A DNA stretch of 39,298 nucleotides from Candidatus Pelagibacter sp. (lineage in GTDB: Bacteria; Pseudomonadota; Alphaproteobacteria; Pelagibacterales; Pelagibacteraceae). Shown in pieces: positions 21,322 through 29,412 of the stretch (the first letter of the stretch is position 1; every line of letters starts with the position of its first letter). The stretch is taken from assembly GCA_002689925.1 (NCBI GenBank), contig NZIO01000024.1, positions 1-39,298 on the forward strand. Direction: 5' to 3'. The notes beneath the pieces were generated by a model. It was given only the letters and a program-made list of their open reading frames with translations. It made no database searches and had not been told where the DNA came from. The position numbers and the translations under genes were made by a program.

Positions 21322-22005
21322 ATGAAAATAAAAAGCCACGTACCCAAAGGGAATAAAACTGATAGCTGGTCTAATGCTGAAGCAGATTTTGATAATGGCA
21401 ATGATAGTTTAGTAATATTTGGAAATCCAGTTATGGAATCTTGGGAAAAGCCATATATGAAAAAATTAGCTGACACCGCATGTTTAAAAGGGGGTAAAGT
21501 TTTAGAGGTAGGTTTTGGACTCGGTATTGCATCATCTTTCATTCAACAAAATGCCATAACAGAACATCATATTATAGAAGCAAATCAAGATGTTTTTAAA
21601 AAGCTTCAAGATTTTTCAAAACTATCAAAAGTTAAAGTGTTTGGATACCAAGGGCTATGGCAAGAAGTAATAAATAAATTTGAAGAAAATTCATTTGATG
21701 GGATTTTATATGACACATATCCAATAAATGAAAAAGAGTTACACATCCATCAATTTAATTTTATAAAAACAGCTTACAAATTATTAAAACCTAATGGTGT
21801 TTTAACTTATTGTAATTTTACATCTTGGGGAAATCTAAGAAAAGAGTACAAGGATGATTATGAAATGTTTGAAAAAACCCAATCTGATAAGTTAACAGAA
21901 ATAGGATTTTCAAAAATTAAATTACATCAAGTACAAGTGAATCCTCCTGAAAGTTGTAATTATTATCAATTTAAAACAATTTTAGCTCCAGAGATAATCA
22001 AATGA
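21322..22005 (+). CDS. Guanidinoacetate N-methyltransferase-like protein
   Basis: This 227-residue SAM-dependent methyltransferase closely resembles animal GAMT, which methylates guanidinoacetate to creatine. Matching segments run through the whole length: GNPVMESWEKPYM (about 35-46), KVLEVGFGLGIA (SAM motif I, 59-70), HHIIEANQDVF (motif II), DGILYDTYP (126-134), HIHQFNFIK, LKPNGVLTYCN and PPESCNYY. Acidic residues Glu39/Glu42 and Asp131 lie where GAMT contacts the guanidino substrate (from family knowledge). No amidinotransferase or creatinase is in the window. It is followed by msrB after one base. It could methylate another guanidino or amino compound. Confidence 0.85.
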   Translation: MKIKSHVPKGNKTDSWSNAEADFDNGNDSLVIFGNPVMESWEKPYMKKLADTACLKGGKVLEVGFGLGIASSFIQQNAITEHHIIEANQDVFKKLQDFSKLSKVKVFGYQGLWQEVINKFEENSFDGILYDTYPINEKELHIHQFNFIKTAYKLLKPNGVLTYCNFTSWGNLRKEYKDDYEMFEKTQSDKLTEIGFSKIKLHQVQVNPPESCNYYQFKTILAPEIIK

Positions 22006-22006
22006 G

Positions 22007-22384
22007 ATGGTTAAAAAAATTATAAACAAGAATCTAACAGAAGAGCAAAAAGCAATTTTATTTAATGAGTCAACAGAAGCTCCTGGTTCAAGTAAATTAA
22101 ACCTAGAAAAAGGAGAAGGTACTTATCATTGTGTAAATTGTGATACTCCATTATTTAACTCTCAATCAAAGTATGAAAGTGGTTCAGGATGGCCTTCCTT
22201 TTATGAATCTTTACCAAGTGTATTTGAAACTAAAATAGATAACTTAATTGGATCACCAAGAACAGAATATCATTGCAAAAACTGTGGTAGTCATCATGGT
22301 CATTTATTTGAAGATGGGCCTAAGCCTACTGGAAAAAGATATTGTAATAATGGTTTATGTTTAGTCTTTAAAAAAAAAAGTTAA
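22007..22384 (+). CDS. msrB: Peptide methionine-(R)-S-oxide reductase MsrB
   Basis: MsrB reduces the R-sulfoxide of methionine in oxidised proteins. The 125-residue protein has the two zinc CxxC pairs (Cys42/45 and Cys90/93), the GSGWPSF segment, GSHHGHLFEDGPKPTGKRYC and the catalytic Cys113. The tail after the active site reads RYCNNGLCLVF rather than the common RYCINSASLRF, giving an extra Cys118. It starts one base after the GAMT-like gene. Its stop overlaps the convergent glutaredoxin gene by 4 bases, a thiol donor that fits its chemistry. Confidence 0.93.
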   Translation: MVKKIINKNLTEEQKAILFNESTEAPGSSKLNLEKGEGTYHCVNCDTPLFNSQSKYESGSGWPSFYESLPSVFETKIDNLIGSPRTEYHCKNCGSHHGHLFEDGPKPTGKRYCNNGLCLVFKKKS

Positions 22385-22638
22385 TCTTTTAAGAGAGAAT
22401 CTAACTTTCCTTCAACCTCTAAGGCTTTTAATTGATCGTAACCGCCTACGTAATAATTTCCAATAAAAATTTGAGGAACACTTCTAGCCCCATTTGTTCT
22501 TTTTAACATTTCATCCATTTTAGTTGTATCAGTGCCAATATCCATTTCATTATATTTTGCATTTTTTTTAGATAAGAGATGTTTTGCTGCAGAACAGTAG
22601 TTACACATTGGACCTGTATAAATATCTATTTTTTTCAT
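22381..22638 (-). CDS. grxC: Glutaredoxin (GrxC type)
   Basis: This 85-residue dithiol glutaredoxin reduces disulfides with glutathione. The active site is CNYC at Cys12-Cys15 (usual CPYC), followed by the SVPQIFIG cis-proline segment and the YVGGYDQL glutathione-binding segment. It overlaps msrB by 4 bases tail to tail and is divergent from the LysE-type gene across a 33-base gap. Confidence 0.93.
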   Translation of the reverse strand: MKKIDIYTGPMCNYCSAAKHLLSKKNAKYNEMDIGTDTTKMDEMLKRTNGARSVPQIFIGNYYVGGYDQLKALEVEGKLDSLLKD

Positions 22639-22671
22639 TTTTCTTTCTATATTATATGGTAATTAAATTAT

Positions 22672-23286
22672 ATGTTTCCAGTAAATTATATATTATTTCT
22701 TCAAATTATTTTATTTCTATTTATTACACCTGGCACTCCTAGAATTGTAATTATGTCACATGCTGTAACCTATGGAGCAAAAAAATGTCTATGGACTGCA
22801 TTAGGTGATATTAGTGCAAATATAATCCAAATGATATTAGTAGTTTTTTTTATAGGTGGACTTTTGTTAGATAATCCAGAACTACTAAATGCTTTAAAGT
22901 GGCTAGGGGTATTTTATTTATTCTACTTAGCTTATGATACATATTATTCAAAAACCTCAAATATAAAAACTGGGAAAGAATATAAAAAAAATATTTTTTC
23001 TTTTTATAAAGATGGTTTTCTAGTTGCTGGTACCAGTCCTAAAGCATGGATGTTTTTTCCACTTATTTTCCCACAATTTTTAGATTTTAATTCAAATTAT
23101 CACGTTCAATTTTTAATTTTAATGTTCACATATATTTTGTTAGATTTTTTATCTTTAATGTCATACGCAATAGCAGCAGAAAAAATTGTTTTATGGTTAA
23201 AAGGCAACCCAAAAACAATAAATACAATTTCAGCGTGTGTTTTAATAGTTATTGCATTGATTATTGTTTTTACACAAAAATATTAA
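22672..23286 (+). CDS. LysE/RhtB-family amino-acid exporter
   Basis: This 204-residue membrane protein has about six hydrophobic segments. The N-terminal FITPGTPRIVIMSHAVTYGAKK matches the LysE/RhtB signature (TPGPxxxxVxxxxxxxGxxxG), and the middle contains GTSPKAWMFFP, the family's NPKAxxFF element. Members export lysine, threonine, homoserine or related metabolites. The substrate is unknown; neighbours suggest amino-acid homeostasis. Confidence 0.85.
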   Translation: MFPVNYILFLQIILFLFITPGTPRIVIMSHAVTYGAKKCLWTALGDISANIIQMILVVFFIGGLLLDNPELLNALKWLGVFYLFYLAYDTYYSKTSNIKTGKEYKKNIFSFYKDGFLVAGTSPKAWMFFPLIFPQFLDFNSNYHVQFLILMFTYILLDFLSLMSYAIAAEKIVLWLKGNPKTINTISACVLIVIALIIVFTQKY

Positions 23287-23350
23287 TGCTAACTCCTATT
23301 GTCATTTTTTTTGAAAGAGAGTTTAATCAACTATTGAAAATAAATTAAAA

Positions 23351-23359
23351 AAGAGAGGA
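23351..23359 (+). promoter_or_regulatory. Strong Shine-Dalgarno for the Liv-type binding protein
   Basis: AAGAGAGGA lies 5 bases before the ATG at 23365. Most genes here have weak or no ribosome-binding sites, so this fits high translation of a periplasmic binding protein. Confidence 0.6.
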
Positions 23360-23364
23360 TATAA

Positions 23365-24606
23365 ATGAAAATCAGAAATATAATAATCTCATTTGTTTCT
23401 GCAATAGCACTTTTAATTTCGGCTTCAACTTTATCTTTAGCTAAAGTTGTAGGAGATAAAATAGTTTTAGGTGCAGCAGTATCATTGACAGGTAAATACT
23501 CATCTAATGGTGTTCATACTCAAAATGGCTATAACTTAGCTGTTGAGAGAATAAACAGTATGGGAGGAGTAAAAGTTGGTGGAAAAAAATATAAATTTGA
23601 AATCATCTATTACGACGATGAATCAAATTCAGGAAGAGCTGCTCAACTTGCAGAAAGATTAATAAAACAAGACGGCGTTCAGTTTATGCTTGGACCGTAC
23701 AGCTCAGGTTTAACTAAAGCTATGGCACCAGTAACAGAAAAATATCAAGTTCCTATGGTAGAAGCCAATGGTGCATCCAGATCATTATTTACAAAGGGGT
23801 ATAAATATTTATTTGCAGTACTTGCTCCAGCAAACTTGTATCTTGATGTAGCTATTGATTTAGCAGTTGAAAAAAATGGTGGAAAGCCAGTTAAGATTGC
23901 ACAAGCTTTTGAACAAGATGCTTTCTCACAAGATGTTAGATTGGGTATTTTGGATGCTGCCAAAAGAACAGGTTCTACAATTATAATTGATGACAAATTA
24001 CCAAAAGAACTAAATGATATGGCTGCAACTTTAGCAAAAGTTAAAGCAACAAAGCCAGATGTATTAGTTGTGTCTGGTCATACTAAAGGTGCCTTAACAG
24101 CAATCAGACAAATATCTGAAATGAAAGTTGATGTTCCAATGTTAGCTATGACACACTGTGATGCTGCTAAATTATCTAAACAGCATGGTAAAAATGCGCA
24201 GTATGCACTATGTGCTTCTCAGTGGCATAAGTCATTATCTTATAAAGATAAATACTTTGGTGGTGGAATGAAATATGCTGCAGACTTTCAGAAGAAATTT
24301 GATTATGACCCTCCTTATCAATCAGCAGAGTCATCAGCAGCTTTATTAGTATTTAAAGACGCATTTGAAAGAGCAAATTCATTTGATACTAAAAAAGTAA
24401 GAGATGCTTTAGCTGCAACTGATATGCAAACTTTTTATGGAAACATAAAATTTGCTGAAGGTGGTCAAAACGTTTCTAAGCCAATGGTTCTTTTTCAAGT
24501 TATCTGTAATGATGATGGAAGCAAGTGTGAAAATAAAGTTGTAGCCCCTACAAAATGGGCTTCAGCTAAATTAATACACCCAATTCCTTCTTGGTCTAAA
24601 AGATAA
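23365..24606 (+). CDS. Liv-type ABC transporter substrate-binding protein
   Basis: This 413-residue periplasmic type I binding protein belongs to the branched-chain amino acid/urea/amide family. A signal peptide spans about residues 1-26 (hydrophobic core, cleavage near SLA/K). The mature start reads KIVLGAAVSLTGKYSSNG, then NGYNLAVERIN and the YYDDESNSGRAAQLAERLI segment, all typical of LivK-like proteins. Family members bind leucine-type amino acids, urea, short amides or aromatic acids, so the ligand is not assured. It is separated from its permease genes by a terminator hairpin. Confidence 0.93.
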   Translation: MKIRNIIISFVSAIALLISASTLSLAKVVGDKIVLGAAVSLTGKYSSNGVHTQNGYNLAVERINSMGGVKVGGKKYKFEIIYYDDESNSGRAAQLAERLIKQDGVQFMLGPYSSGLTKAMAPVTEKYQVPMVEANGASRSLFTKGYKYLFAVLAPANLYLDVAIDLAVEKNGGKPVKIAQAFEQDAFSQDVRLGILDAAKRTGSTIIIDDKLPKELNDMAATLAKVKATKPDVLVVSGHTKGALTAIRQISEMKVDVPMLAMTHCDAAKLSKQHGKNAQYALCASQWHKSLSYKDKYFGGGMKYAADFQKKFDYDPPYQSAESSAALLVFKDAFERANSFDTKKVRDALAATDMQTFYGNIKFAEGGQNVSKPMVLFQVICNDDGSKCENKVVAPTKWASAKLIHPIPSWSKR

Positions 24607-24620
24607 TTTCTAATATACAA

Positions 24621-24651
24621 AATGCTCCCTATTACTAGGGAGCATTTTTTT
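24621..24651 (+). terminator. Rho-independent terminator after the binding-protein gene
   Basis: A perfect 10-bp stem (AATGCTCCCT with AGGGAGCATT) around a 6-base loop ATTACT is followed by a run of seven T residues. It lies between the binding-protein stop and the livH start, so it likely acts as a partial terminator that makes binding-protein mRNA more abundant than permease mRNA. Confidence 0.9.
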
Positions 24652-24667
24652 ATAAATAAAAAATTTT

Positions 24668-25561
24668 ATGGATTTTTTAATTTTTCAAGTACCAATGTTA
24701 ATGGTTCAAGCGTCAATGGATGGAATTCTTTTAGGAATTTTATTTGCATTAATTGCTTATGGAATGGCATTACAATGGGGGGTGATGAATATAATTAATA
24801 TTGCCCAGGGAGAATTAGTAATCATGGGCGGGTACATAGCTTATTTTATGTATCTATCAGGAATTCATCCTGCTTTTGGTATTATTGTATCACCTATAAT
24901 TATGTATTTTGTAGGTGTTGGAATGTATAAATTGGTAATTAATAAAGTTGTTGATAGAGATTTATTTATTTCCATCTTAGCAACATTTGGTATTAGTATT
25001 TTAGCTCAACAATTAATGAATTTTGCATTTGGAGCAGATGTTGTTGTTGCACAGTCAAATTTTGGAACAACTATGTTATTTGACAATATGGTAACAATAC
25101 CTAATGCTAAAATATTTTCAGGAGCTGTTTGCATAATTACAGCAATAATTCTTGTAACTTATATGAAAAAATCAAAATTAGGCAGAGCCATTAGAGCAAC
25201 AGCTCAAAATGCAAGAGCAGCAAAAATATTAGGTGTTGATACAGAAAAAGTTTATGCATCAACATTTGGAATTAATGCAGCTTTATGCGGCATAGCTGGA
25301 GCGTGTATTGCAATTACATTTACTCTTCATCCTTACACTGGTCTACCTTACACAGTTAGATCTTTTATGATTGTAATCATTGCTGGACTTGGAAATTTAC
25401 CAGCTGTAGCAATATCAGGAATGGGACTTGGAATATTTGAAGAATGGGCTGATTATTTATTAGGAACAGAATTTAGAATTGCAGCAGTATTTTCGTTACT
25501 TGTTGTAATTCTTGTTTATAGAAGATTTAAATTATCAAGAAAAAGAGAGTATTTAAAATAA
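24668..25561 (+). CDS. Liv-type ABC permease, LivH-like
   Basis: This 297-residue inner-membrane permease has about eight membrane segments. GILFALIAYGMALQWGVMNIINIAQGELVIMGGY is the LivH hallmark, and GRAIRATAQNARAAKILGVD is the EAA-like loop that contacts the ATPases, followed by the GLGNLPA segment. It pairs with the LivM-like protein encoded 14 bases downstream. It probably depends on read-through of the upstream terminator or on its own promoter. Confidence 0.93.
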   Translation: MDFLIFQVPMLMVQASMDGILLGILFALIAYGMALQWGVMNIINIAQGELVIMGGYIAYFMYLSGIHPAFGIIVSPIIMYFVGVGMYKLVINKVVDRDLFISILATFGISILAQQLMNFAFGADVVVAQSNFGTTMLFDNMVTIPNAKIFSGAVCIITAIILVTYMKKSKLGRAIRATAQNARAAKILGVDTEKVYASTFGINAALCGIAGACIAITFTLHPYTGLPYTVRSFMIVIIAGLGNLPAVAISGMGLGIFEEWADYLLGTEFRIAAVFSLLVVILVYRRFKLSRKREYLK

Positions 25562-25575
25562 CAACAGGAAACATA

Positions 25576-26628
25576 ATGAATAAAAATACTTTATTATATA
25601 CTGGATTATTAATATTTGGTTTAGTAGGAGCTTTTGTATTTCCTTCATACAAACTTCAGTTGTCATTTCTTTATATATTAATTGTTTTGGCTATGACTTG
25701 GGATGTTCAAGGTGGACAGATGGGTTATAACACATTTGGTAATATTTTATTCTTTGGTGTTGGAATGTATGTTGCATCAAGTACACAAATTGCAATGTTT
25801 TTTTCACTAGCTGAATGGACAGATGCAGGAGGGGAAAAAACTTTTGTTCATACTATCCCACAATTCTTTCAGGGCTTTGGTGCAGGTTTAATATTAGCAG
25901 GTATAATTCCAATGATAATTGCTGGAATAATTGGTTATGGAATTTTAGGTTTAAGAGGTCATTACTTTGCAATATGTACATTAGCATTAGGAATTGCAGC
26001 TGGTGAAATCGCTGGTGGAATAGAAATAATTGGAGCAGGACAAGGAATGACCGTTCCTGTTTGGCCGAAAGGATTTGGGACAAATGAACTATCTTCTCAA
26101 TTTTTATATTACTTAAGTTTTGCCTTAGCAGTAATTACTTTCCTTTTTTTAAAGTGGGCATACAGCACAAGATTTGGACTAGTACTAAATGCAATAAGAG
26201 ACAATGAAGATAAAGCAGAAGCCATGGGAATTTATACTATGAGATATAAGATTATTGGCTGGATGGTTTCAGCATTTTTTGTTGGCCTTGCTGGAGGTCT
26301 AATGGGACATATTAATGGATATATTGAGCCAACAGAAATTGCATTTGCAGGACCAACTTTTGGAGTATTTATGGTTTTAATGGCAATACTTGGAGGAAAG
26401 GGAACTTTATGGGGACCTGTTATTGGAGCAACAGTATTTCATTTATTTAAAGAAGGCTTTTGGACATATTTTTTAGGCTGGCAATATGTTGCTTTAGGAG
26501 TTTTGATAGTTGTTATTGTAGTTTATTTCCCAGAAGGAATAATGGGATGGTTGAGAGAAAAATATCCAGAAAAATTTGGAGAAATTATTGATGAAGAAGA
26601 TCGAAAGGCACAGGTAGAGCTAAACTAA
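25576..26628 (+). CDS. Liv-type ABC permease, LivM-like
   Basis: This 350-residue second permease subunit has about nine membrane segments. Family marks are WDVQGGQMGYNTFGNILFFGVGMY near residue 42, GLRGHYFAICTLALG in the middle, AIRDNEDKAEAMGIYTMRYKI (ATPase-contact loop) and MAILGGKGTLWGPVIGA. Its last base is the first base of the LivG-like gene's ATG, so translation is coupled. Confidence 0.93.
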   Translation: MNKNTLLYTGLLIFGLVGAFVFPSYKLQLSFLYILIVLAMTWDVQGGQMGYNTFGNILFFGVGMYVASSTQIAMFFSLAEWTDAGGEKTFVHTIPQFFQGFGAGLILAGIIPMIIAGIIGYGILGLRGHYFAICTLALGIAAGEIAGGIEIIGAGQGMTVPVWPKGFGTNELSSQFLYYLSFALAVITFLFLKWAYSTRFGLVLNAIRDNEDKAEAMGIYTMRYKIIGWMVSAFFVGLAGGLMGHINGYIEPTEIAFAGPTFGVFMVLMAILGGKGTLWGPVIGATVFHLFKEGFWTYFLGWQYVALGVLIVVIVVYFPEGIMGWLREKYPEKFGEIIDEEDRKAQVELN

Positions 26629-27368
26629 TGTCCATATTAGAAGTGAGAGAGGTAAGCAAATCTTTTGGAGGTGTCAAAGCTAATGTTGATATTTCAATGT
26701 CAGTTGAAAAGGGTTCTATTGTAGGATTGATTGGGCCCAACGGATCTGGAAAAACAACATTATTTAATTCAATTGTAGGAACGTATCCAATAGATAGAGG
26801 TTCAATTAAATTTAATGGAAAAGAGGTTTCTGAATTACCAGTTCCAATTGTTGCAAAGCTTGGTTTACTTAGAACATTTCAACAAACAAGAATTTATGGA
26901 AAACTTAATTGTATTGAGAATATGCTTATAAGCCATAAGCATGAAAATGATGGAATTTTAACTGTATTTGAAAAAATACCAGAAAAATTAACTGATAAAG
27001 CTGAAAATTTACTAAAATTTGTAGGGTTGCATCAAAAAAGAAAATTAAGAGCTGGCGATTTATCTTTTGGTCAGCAAAAATTATTAGAATTAGCAATGGC
27101 GCTAATGAACGAGCCAAAAATGCTATTATTAGATGAACCAACAGCTGGAATTAACCCAACATTAATAAATGGAATTATCGATCGTTTAATTAAAGTGAAT
27201 AAAGATTATGGAATTACTCTTCTAGTTATAGAACATAACATGAAAGTAATAATGAATTTGGCACAAAAAGTATTTTGTTTAGCCCATGGCGAAATGCTAG
27301 CAAATGGAACGCCCGATGAAATTAGAAAAGATAAACGAGTTTTAGATGCTTATTTAGGAGCACAATAA
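26628..27368 (+). CDS. Liv-type ABC ATPase, LivG-like
   Basis: This 246-residue ATPase subunit has Walker A GPNGSGKT at residues 36-43, the signature LSFGQQKLLELA (LivG proteins commonly deviate from LSGGQ), Walker B LLLDEPTAGINP and switch His in IEHNM. It shares its stop/start base with the LivF-like gene that follows. It forms the heterodimeric ATPase pair of the first importer. Confidence 0.94.
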   Translation: MSILEVREVSKSFGGVKANVDISMSVEKGSIVGLIGPNGSGKTTLFNSIVGTYPIDRGSIKFNGKEVSELPVPIVAKLGLLRTFQQTRIYGKLNCIENMLISHKHENDGILTVFEKIPEKLTDKAENLLKFVGLHQKRKLRAGDLSFGQQKLLELAMALMNEPKMLLLDEPTAGINPTLINGIIDRLIKVNKDYGITLLVIEHNMKVIMNLAQKVFCLAHGEMLANGTPDEIRKDKRVLDAYLGAQ

Positions 27369-28153
27369 TGTCAGATCAATATGAAGTTTTAGGAAAAGCA
27401 CCAGGCCCAAAAGAACTAAAAGAATTAGTTTCTGGTGATAGCCATGTAACTATCAAAAAACTATCAGCAGGTTATGGAAAAATGGAAATACTTCATGATT
27501 TTGATTTATCAGTAGGTAAGGCACAATCTTTATGTTTAATTGGTCCTAATGGAGCTGGAAAATCAACAATCCTTCATTCTATTTATGGATTTACTAATAT
27601 TTTTTCTGGACAAATTGAAATTGAAGGAAAAGTAATTACAAAATTAACACCTGCAGAAAAATTAAAATCATGTGGAATAGCTTATATTTTACAAGATAAT
27701 TCAGTATTTCCAGATATGACTGTAGAAGAAAATTTATTAATGGGTAGTTATATAAAAGAAAATACAGAAGATTCCTACCAAGAAGCTGAAAAAATTTTTG
27801 AAAAGTATGAAAGATTAAGAAATAGAAGAAGTCAACCTGCAAAAGTTTTATCAGGTGGGGAAAGAAGATTGCTCGAAATATCTAGGGCATTAGTGATGAA
27901 ACCATCAGTTTTATTAATTGATGAACCCTCTATTGGTTTGGAACCAAGATATATTGATATGGTTTTTGAAATTCTAAGAGATCTTCAACAAAATGAAAAA
28001 AAAACTATAATTTTAGTAGAGCAAAATGCCAAAAAAGGATTAGAATTTTCTGATATTGGTTATGTATTGGTATCAGGACAGACGGCAATAGCTGGACGTG
28101 GCAATGATCTAATAAAAAATCCTGATGTTGGAAGATTATTTCTTGGCGGTTAA
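27368..28153 (+). CDS. Liv-type ABC ATPase, LivF-like
   Basis: This 261-residue second ATPase subunit has Walker A GPNGAGKS, signature LSGGERRLLEIS, Walker B LLIDEPSIGLEP and EQNAKKGLE at the switch region, the LivF pattern. It has a roughly 28-residue N-terminal extension (APGPKELKELVSGDSHV) before the ATPase core, longer than the minimal LivF. Its stop overlaps the azlC start by one base. Confidence 0.93.
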   Translation: MSDQYEVLGKAPGPKELKELVSGDSHVTIKKLSAGYGKMEILHDFDLSVGKAQSLCLIGPNGAGKSTILHSIYGFTNIFSGQIEIEGKVITKLTPAEKLKSCGIAYILQDNSVFPDMTVEENLLMGSYIKENTEDSYQEAEKIFEKYERLRNRRSQPAKVLSGGERRLLEISRALVMKPSVLLIDEPSIGLEPRYIDMVFEILRDLQQNEKKTIILVEQNAKKGLEFSDIGYVLVSGQTAIAGRGNDLIKNPDVGRLFLGG

Positions 28154-28851
28154 TGATAAATTCTAAATACTATTTTAAAGGATTAAAGTCTTTAAAAGAT
28201 ATTAATAGTCCTGCTATAGCTTTGGGTGCTAGTTTTATAGCAATTGGAGCTTTATTAAAAGACATTGGTTTTAATCTTGAGCAAAGTATATTTTCTACTC
28301 TTTTTACTTATGCGTTACCAGGATCTTTAGTAATGGCAGAATCTTTTTTAATTGGAGCATCATTAATTAATATTTTTTTAGCAGTTTGGCTAGTGAATGC
28401 CAGATTATATCCAATGACTGTATCACTAATGCCACTTTTAATTCATAAAAGCCAACCCAAATGGAAATATTATTTGTCATGTCATTTCATAGCAGTTTCA
28501 GCGTGGTTAATAATGAAAAGCAAATATAAATCTATAGATAAAAAATATAGAATTGATTTTTGGATGGGAATCGGAACAGGAACCTGGTTAGTAGCAATAA
28601 CATCTACAGTAGTTGGTTATTTGGTTTCTGATAATTTAAATAAAGATATGATGATAGGTTTAGCAATAGTTAATCCAGTTTATTTTGCTTGCATGATGGT
28701 AGGTGCGATGAAAAGTTTACAAATAAATTTATCTATAATATTGGGTATAATTCTTGGTCCTTTATTTTTTTTTATTTCTCCTGAGTTATCTATCCTATAT
28801 GGCGGTGTTATAGCAGGGACAATTGCTTTTTTTATTGGAGAAGTAAAGTGA
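28153..28851 (+). CDS. AzlC-family exporter, large subunit
   Basis: This 232-residue membrane protein has about seven segments. Its IALGASFIAIGALLKDIGFN opening and MAESFLIGASLINIFLAVWLVNARLYPMTVSLMP region match AzlC, the large half of a branched-chain amino acid exporter. It starts at the stop of the LivF-like gene and overlaps azlD by 4 bases. An exporter next to an importer for the same class suggests overflow control. Confidence 0.88.
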   Translation: MINSKYYFKGLKSLKDINSPAIALGASFIAIGALLKDIGFNLEQSIFSTLFTYALPGSLVMAESFLIGASLINIFLAVWLVNARLYPMTVSLMPLLIHKSQPKWKYYLSCHFIAVSAWLIMKSKYKSIDKKYRIDFWMGIGTGTWLVAITSTVVGYLVSDNLNKDMMIGLAIVNPVYFACMMVGAMKSLQINLSIILGIILGPLFFFISPELSILYGGVIAGTIAFFIGEVK

Positions 28852-29180
28852 TAGAAATTTCTGATAACATCATTCTAGTTATTTTGGTTACATCCTTAGC
28901 AACTTATTTATCCAGATTTTTGGGTGTAATTAGTTCAAAAAAAATTAATTCAAACTCTAAAATATTTAGATGGTTTAATTGCATTGCATATTCAATATTA
29001 GCAGCACTAATAGCAAGAATTGTTATATTCCCAGCAGGAATATTAAATGAAGCAGATTTATGGATAAGGCTTTTTATTATTTTTATAAGCATAGCAATAT
29101 ATTTAGTGGCTAGAAAAAATCTTGTTTATCCAACTATTTTATCTGCAATACTTTTAACTTTAATGAATGGATATTTATGA
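28848..29180 (+). CDS. AzlD-family exporter, small subunit
   Basis: This 110-residue protein has about four membrane segments and an ATYLSRFLG motif (AzlD family TYxxRxLP-like). It starts with GTG inside the azlC stop (GTGA overlap), strongly implying coupled expression. AzlCD pairs export branched-chain amino acids or analogues. Confidence 0.85.
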   Translation: MIEISDNIILVILVTSLATYLSRFLGVISSKKINSNSKIFRWFNCIAYSILAALIARIVIFPAGILNEADLWIRLFIIFISIAIYLVARKNLVYPTILSAILLTLMNGYL

Positions 29181-29192
29181 TTATGATTAGTT

Positions 29193-29315
29193 GTGAAAAA
29201 AAGAAAAAAAAAGAAAACCTATCAACAGAAAATGAAACGTAAAAAACAACGAAGAAATACAAAAGGTGTTTTAAAAATAATCAAGATGGGAGAAAAAAAT
29301 GTCAAAAAGATATAG
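29193..29315 (+). CDS. Possible 40-residue lysine/arginine-rich small protein
   Basis: An open frame from GTG at 29193 encodes 40 residues, very basic, with KRKKKKTYQQKMKRKKQRRN at the front and GVLKIIKMGEKN after it. No Shine-Dalgarno is obvious. The A-rich base composition can produce Lys-rich frames by chance, but the non-Lys positions (TYQQ, NTKGVLKII) read like a designed basic peptide. It overlaps the next small frame by 17 bases. Function unknown; nucleic-acid binding would be a guess. Confidence 0.35.
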   Translation: MKKRKKKKTYQQKMKRKKQRRNTKGVLKIIKMGEKNVKKI

Positions 29316-29412
29316 TGGTAAATCATTTAAAGATTCTAGTATAATGAAAAAAGCCAAGCTAACATTTAAAGAAAAAAGAAAATTAAAAAAAGAAAAAAAG
29401 AAAGTAAAATAA
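29299..29412 (+). CDS. Possible 37-residue lysine-rich small protein
   Basis: An ATG frame with an upstream GGGAGAAA sequence, which could serve as a ribosome-binding site, encodes MSKRYSGKSFKDSS followed by a Lys-dense helix of about 22 residues. The stop TAA shares its last base with the ATG of the ProC-like gene, the same coupling used by real genes in this block, which favours it being translated. Function unknown. Confidence 0.5.
   Translation: MSKRYSGKSFKDSSIMKKAKLTFKEKRKLKKEKKKVK

Noticed and set aside
23287-23350. A promoter or riboswitch before the Liv-type binding protein
   Set aside because: TTGAAA boxes are present but no well-spaced -10 could be paired, and 78 bases is too short for the known large riboswitch classes; no conserved aptamer core was seen.
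29177-29242. A 21-codon ATG frame just after azlD
   Set aside because: It is very short, A-rich, has no ribosome-binding site, and overlaps a better candidate frame.
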